The notes beneath the pieces were generated by a model. It was given only the letters and a program-made list of their open reading frames with translations, had not been told where the DNA came from and made no database searches. The translations under genes and the position numbers were made by a program. 64,000 nt of DNA from Corynebacterium oculi (GTDB lineage Bacteria; Actinomycetota; Actinomycetes; Mycobacteriales; Mycobacteriaceae), in the NCBI RefSeq assembly GCF_001412105.1, contig NZ_LKST01000002.1, positions 1-64,000 on the forward strand. The letters run 5' to 3'. Each line of letters begins with the position of its first letter. The first letter of the stretch is position 1. Below, piece after piece: positions 63,765-64,000 of this stretch.

Positions 63765-64000
63765 ATGATGCATAAAAAAGCACTCCACTACCTCAGCGGC
63801 ATCCTCCTTGATCTCGCTGTCACCACCTGTGTACTGATCACGATGCTCACAATCCATCTATTCATCATCACCCCGCATACCGGTGCCCGCCACGAATCCA
63901 ACACCGTGGCCTCACTCAACGAGCAATGGAAGAAACCCGATCCCCTCACCCCACCCGACCCCATCCCTGCACCCGAATACGGGGACACCTTCGCCACCGC
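63765..64000 (+). CDS. Sortase (class E-like), cut by the window edge
   Basis: The first 78 codons of a longer gene. One N-terminal membrane helix (ILLDLAVTTCVLITMLTIHLFI) is followed by a polar linker and a proline-rich stretch (WKKPDPLTPPDPIPAPEYGD) that leads into the sortase barrel in class E enzymes. The catalytic His, Cys and Arg lie beyond the window, so the call rests on layout and on the LAQTG protein just upstream. ATG 63765 and ATG 63768 are both possible starts. Confidence 0.6.
   Translation, partial: MMHKKALHYLSGILLDLAVTTCVLITMLTIHLFIITPHTGARHESNTVASLNEQWKKPDPLTPPDPIPAPEYGDTFAT

Larger units (their letters stand above)
21843..64000. mobile_element. Integrative and conjugative element, right end not reached
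   Basis: Evidence for one element: a tRNA 3' fragment at the left end, a tyrosine integrase and ParA-like ATPase next to it, a MobF relaxase with helicase domain (35274-39791), and a long type IV secretion operon with VirD4-, VirB4-, VirB6-, VirB8- and VirB2-like genes (44201-61823). Cargo between these includes secreted hydrolases, KtrAB, Lsr2, two restriction-modification systems and hicAB. The base composition is visibly lower in GC than the first 21 kb, and the backbone shows strong strand asymmetry. No right attachment repeat appears before 64000, so the element is longer than 42 kb, unless the surface-protein genes at the end belong to something else. Confidence 0.85.

Overview
The window reads as a high-GC Gram-positive chromosome of the Corynebacterium type, carrying a large integrative and conjugative element (ICE) that runs off the right edge. 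The host assignment rests on the run smpB-ftsX-ftsE-prfB next to an inositol-phosphatase gene and hisN (the order I know from Corynebacterium), a tmRNA whose tag reads AENTQRDYALAA, a DtxR-like iron operator, and genes that make sense in a mycolic-acid envelope. No species can be named from the sequence alone.

Chromosomal part (1 to about 21,840). A siderophore ABC importer (ATPase, two permeases, binding lipoprotein; 139-3892) is read leftward from a DtxR-like site. A broken quinone-oxidoreductase gene, a divergent HxlR regulator and an Old Yellow Enzyme form an electrophile/redox cluster (3995-6499). Then come ssrA and its partner smpB, ftsX/ftsE, prfB, an inositol-phosphatase/hisN pair, a secreted SGNH hydrolase, a PiT phosphate transporter, a short-chain dehydrogenase, a succinate-semialdehyde-type dehydrogenase, a secreted endoglycoceramidase-like GH5 enzyme and an AAA ATPase.

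ICE (about 21,843 to beyond 64,000). The left junction is the 3' half of a tRNA gene, followed by a tyrosine integrase, a ParA-like ATPase, a ribbon-helix-helix protein and a small membrane protein. Cargo follows: a secreted lipase, a broken secreted trypsin-like protease, a KtrAB potassium importer and the nucleoid protein Lsr2. Two restriction-modification islands come next: a BcgI-like fused nuclease-methylase with specificity subunit (29.4-32.3 kb) and an EcoRI-type pair (40.4-42.3 kb). The inner ones are accompanied by hicAB, an HNH nuclease and the 1505-residue MobF relaxase. Debris of IS1595-family elements borders both restriction islands in inverted orientation. From 61.8 kb leftward to 44.2 kb a single tightly overlapping operon encodes the type IV secretion machine: VirB8-like, cutinase-like, P-loop, VirB2-like, lipoproteins, VirB6-like, SCO6880-like, VirB4-like, cell-wall hydrolase and VirD4-like coupling protein. 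A divergent XRE regulator sits at its promoter end, followed by a surface protein with an LAQTG sorting motif and the start of a class E-type sortase.

Most interesting points: an EcoRI-type endonuclease gene stopped by TGA exactly where EcoRI has a tryptophan, although the reading frame beyond still ends in an ATGA overlap with the methylase; restriction islands framed by inverted IS ends; a transfer operon that includes a cutinase-family protein and a three-domain wall hydrolase, as if built to cross a mycolate envelope; a strong C-over-G bias of one strand across the ICE backbone whatever the gene direction; and a series of apparent one-base losses, mostly in short homopolymer runs, which may be sequencing error and not true gene decay.
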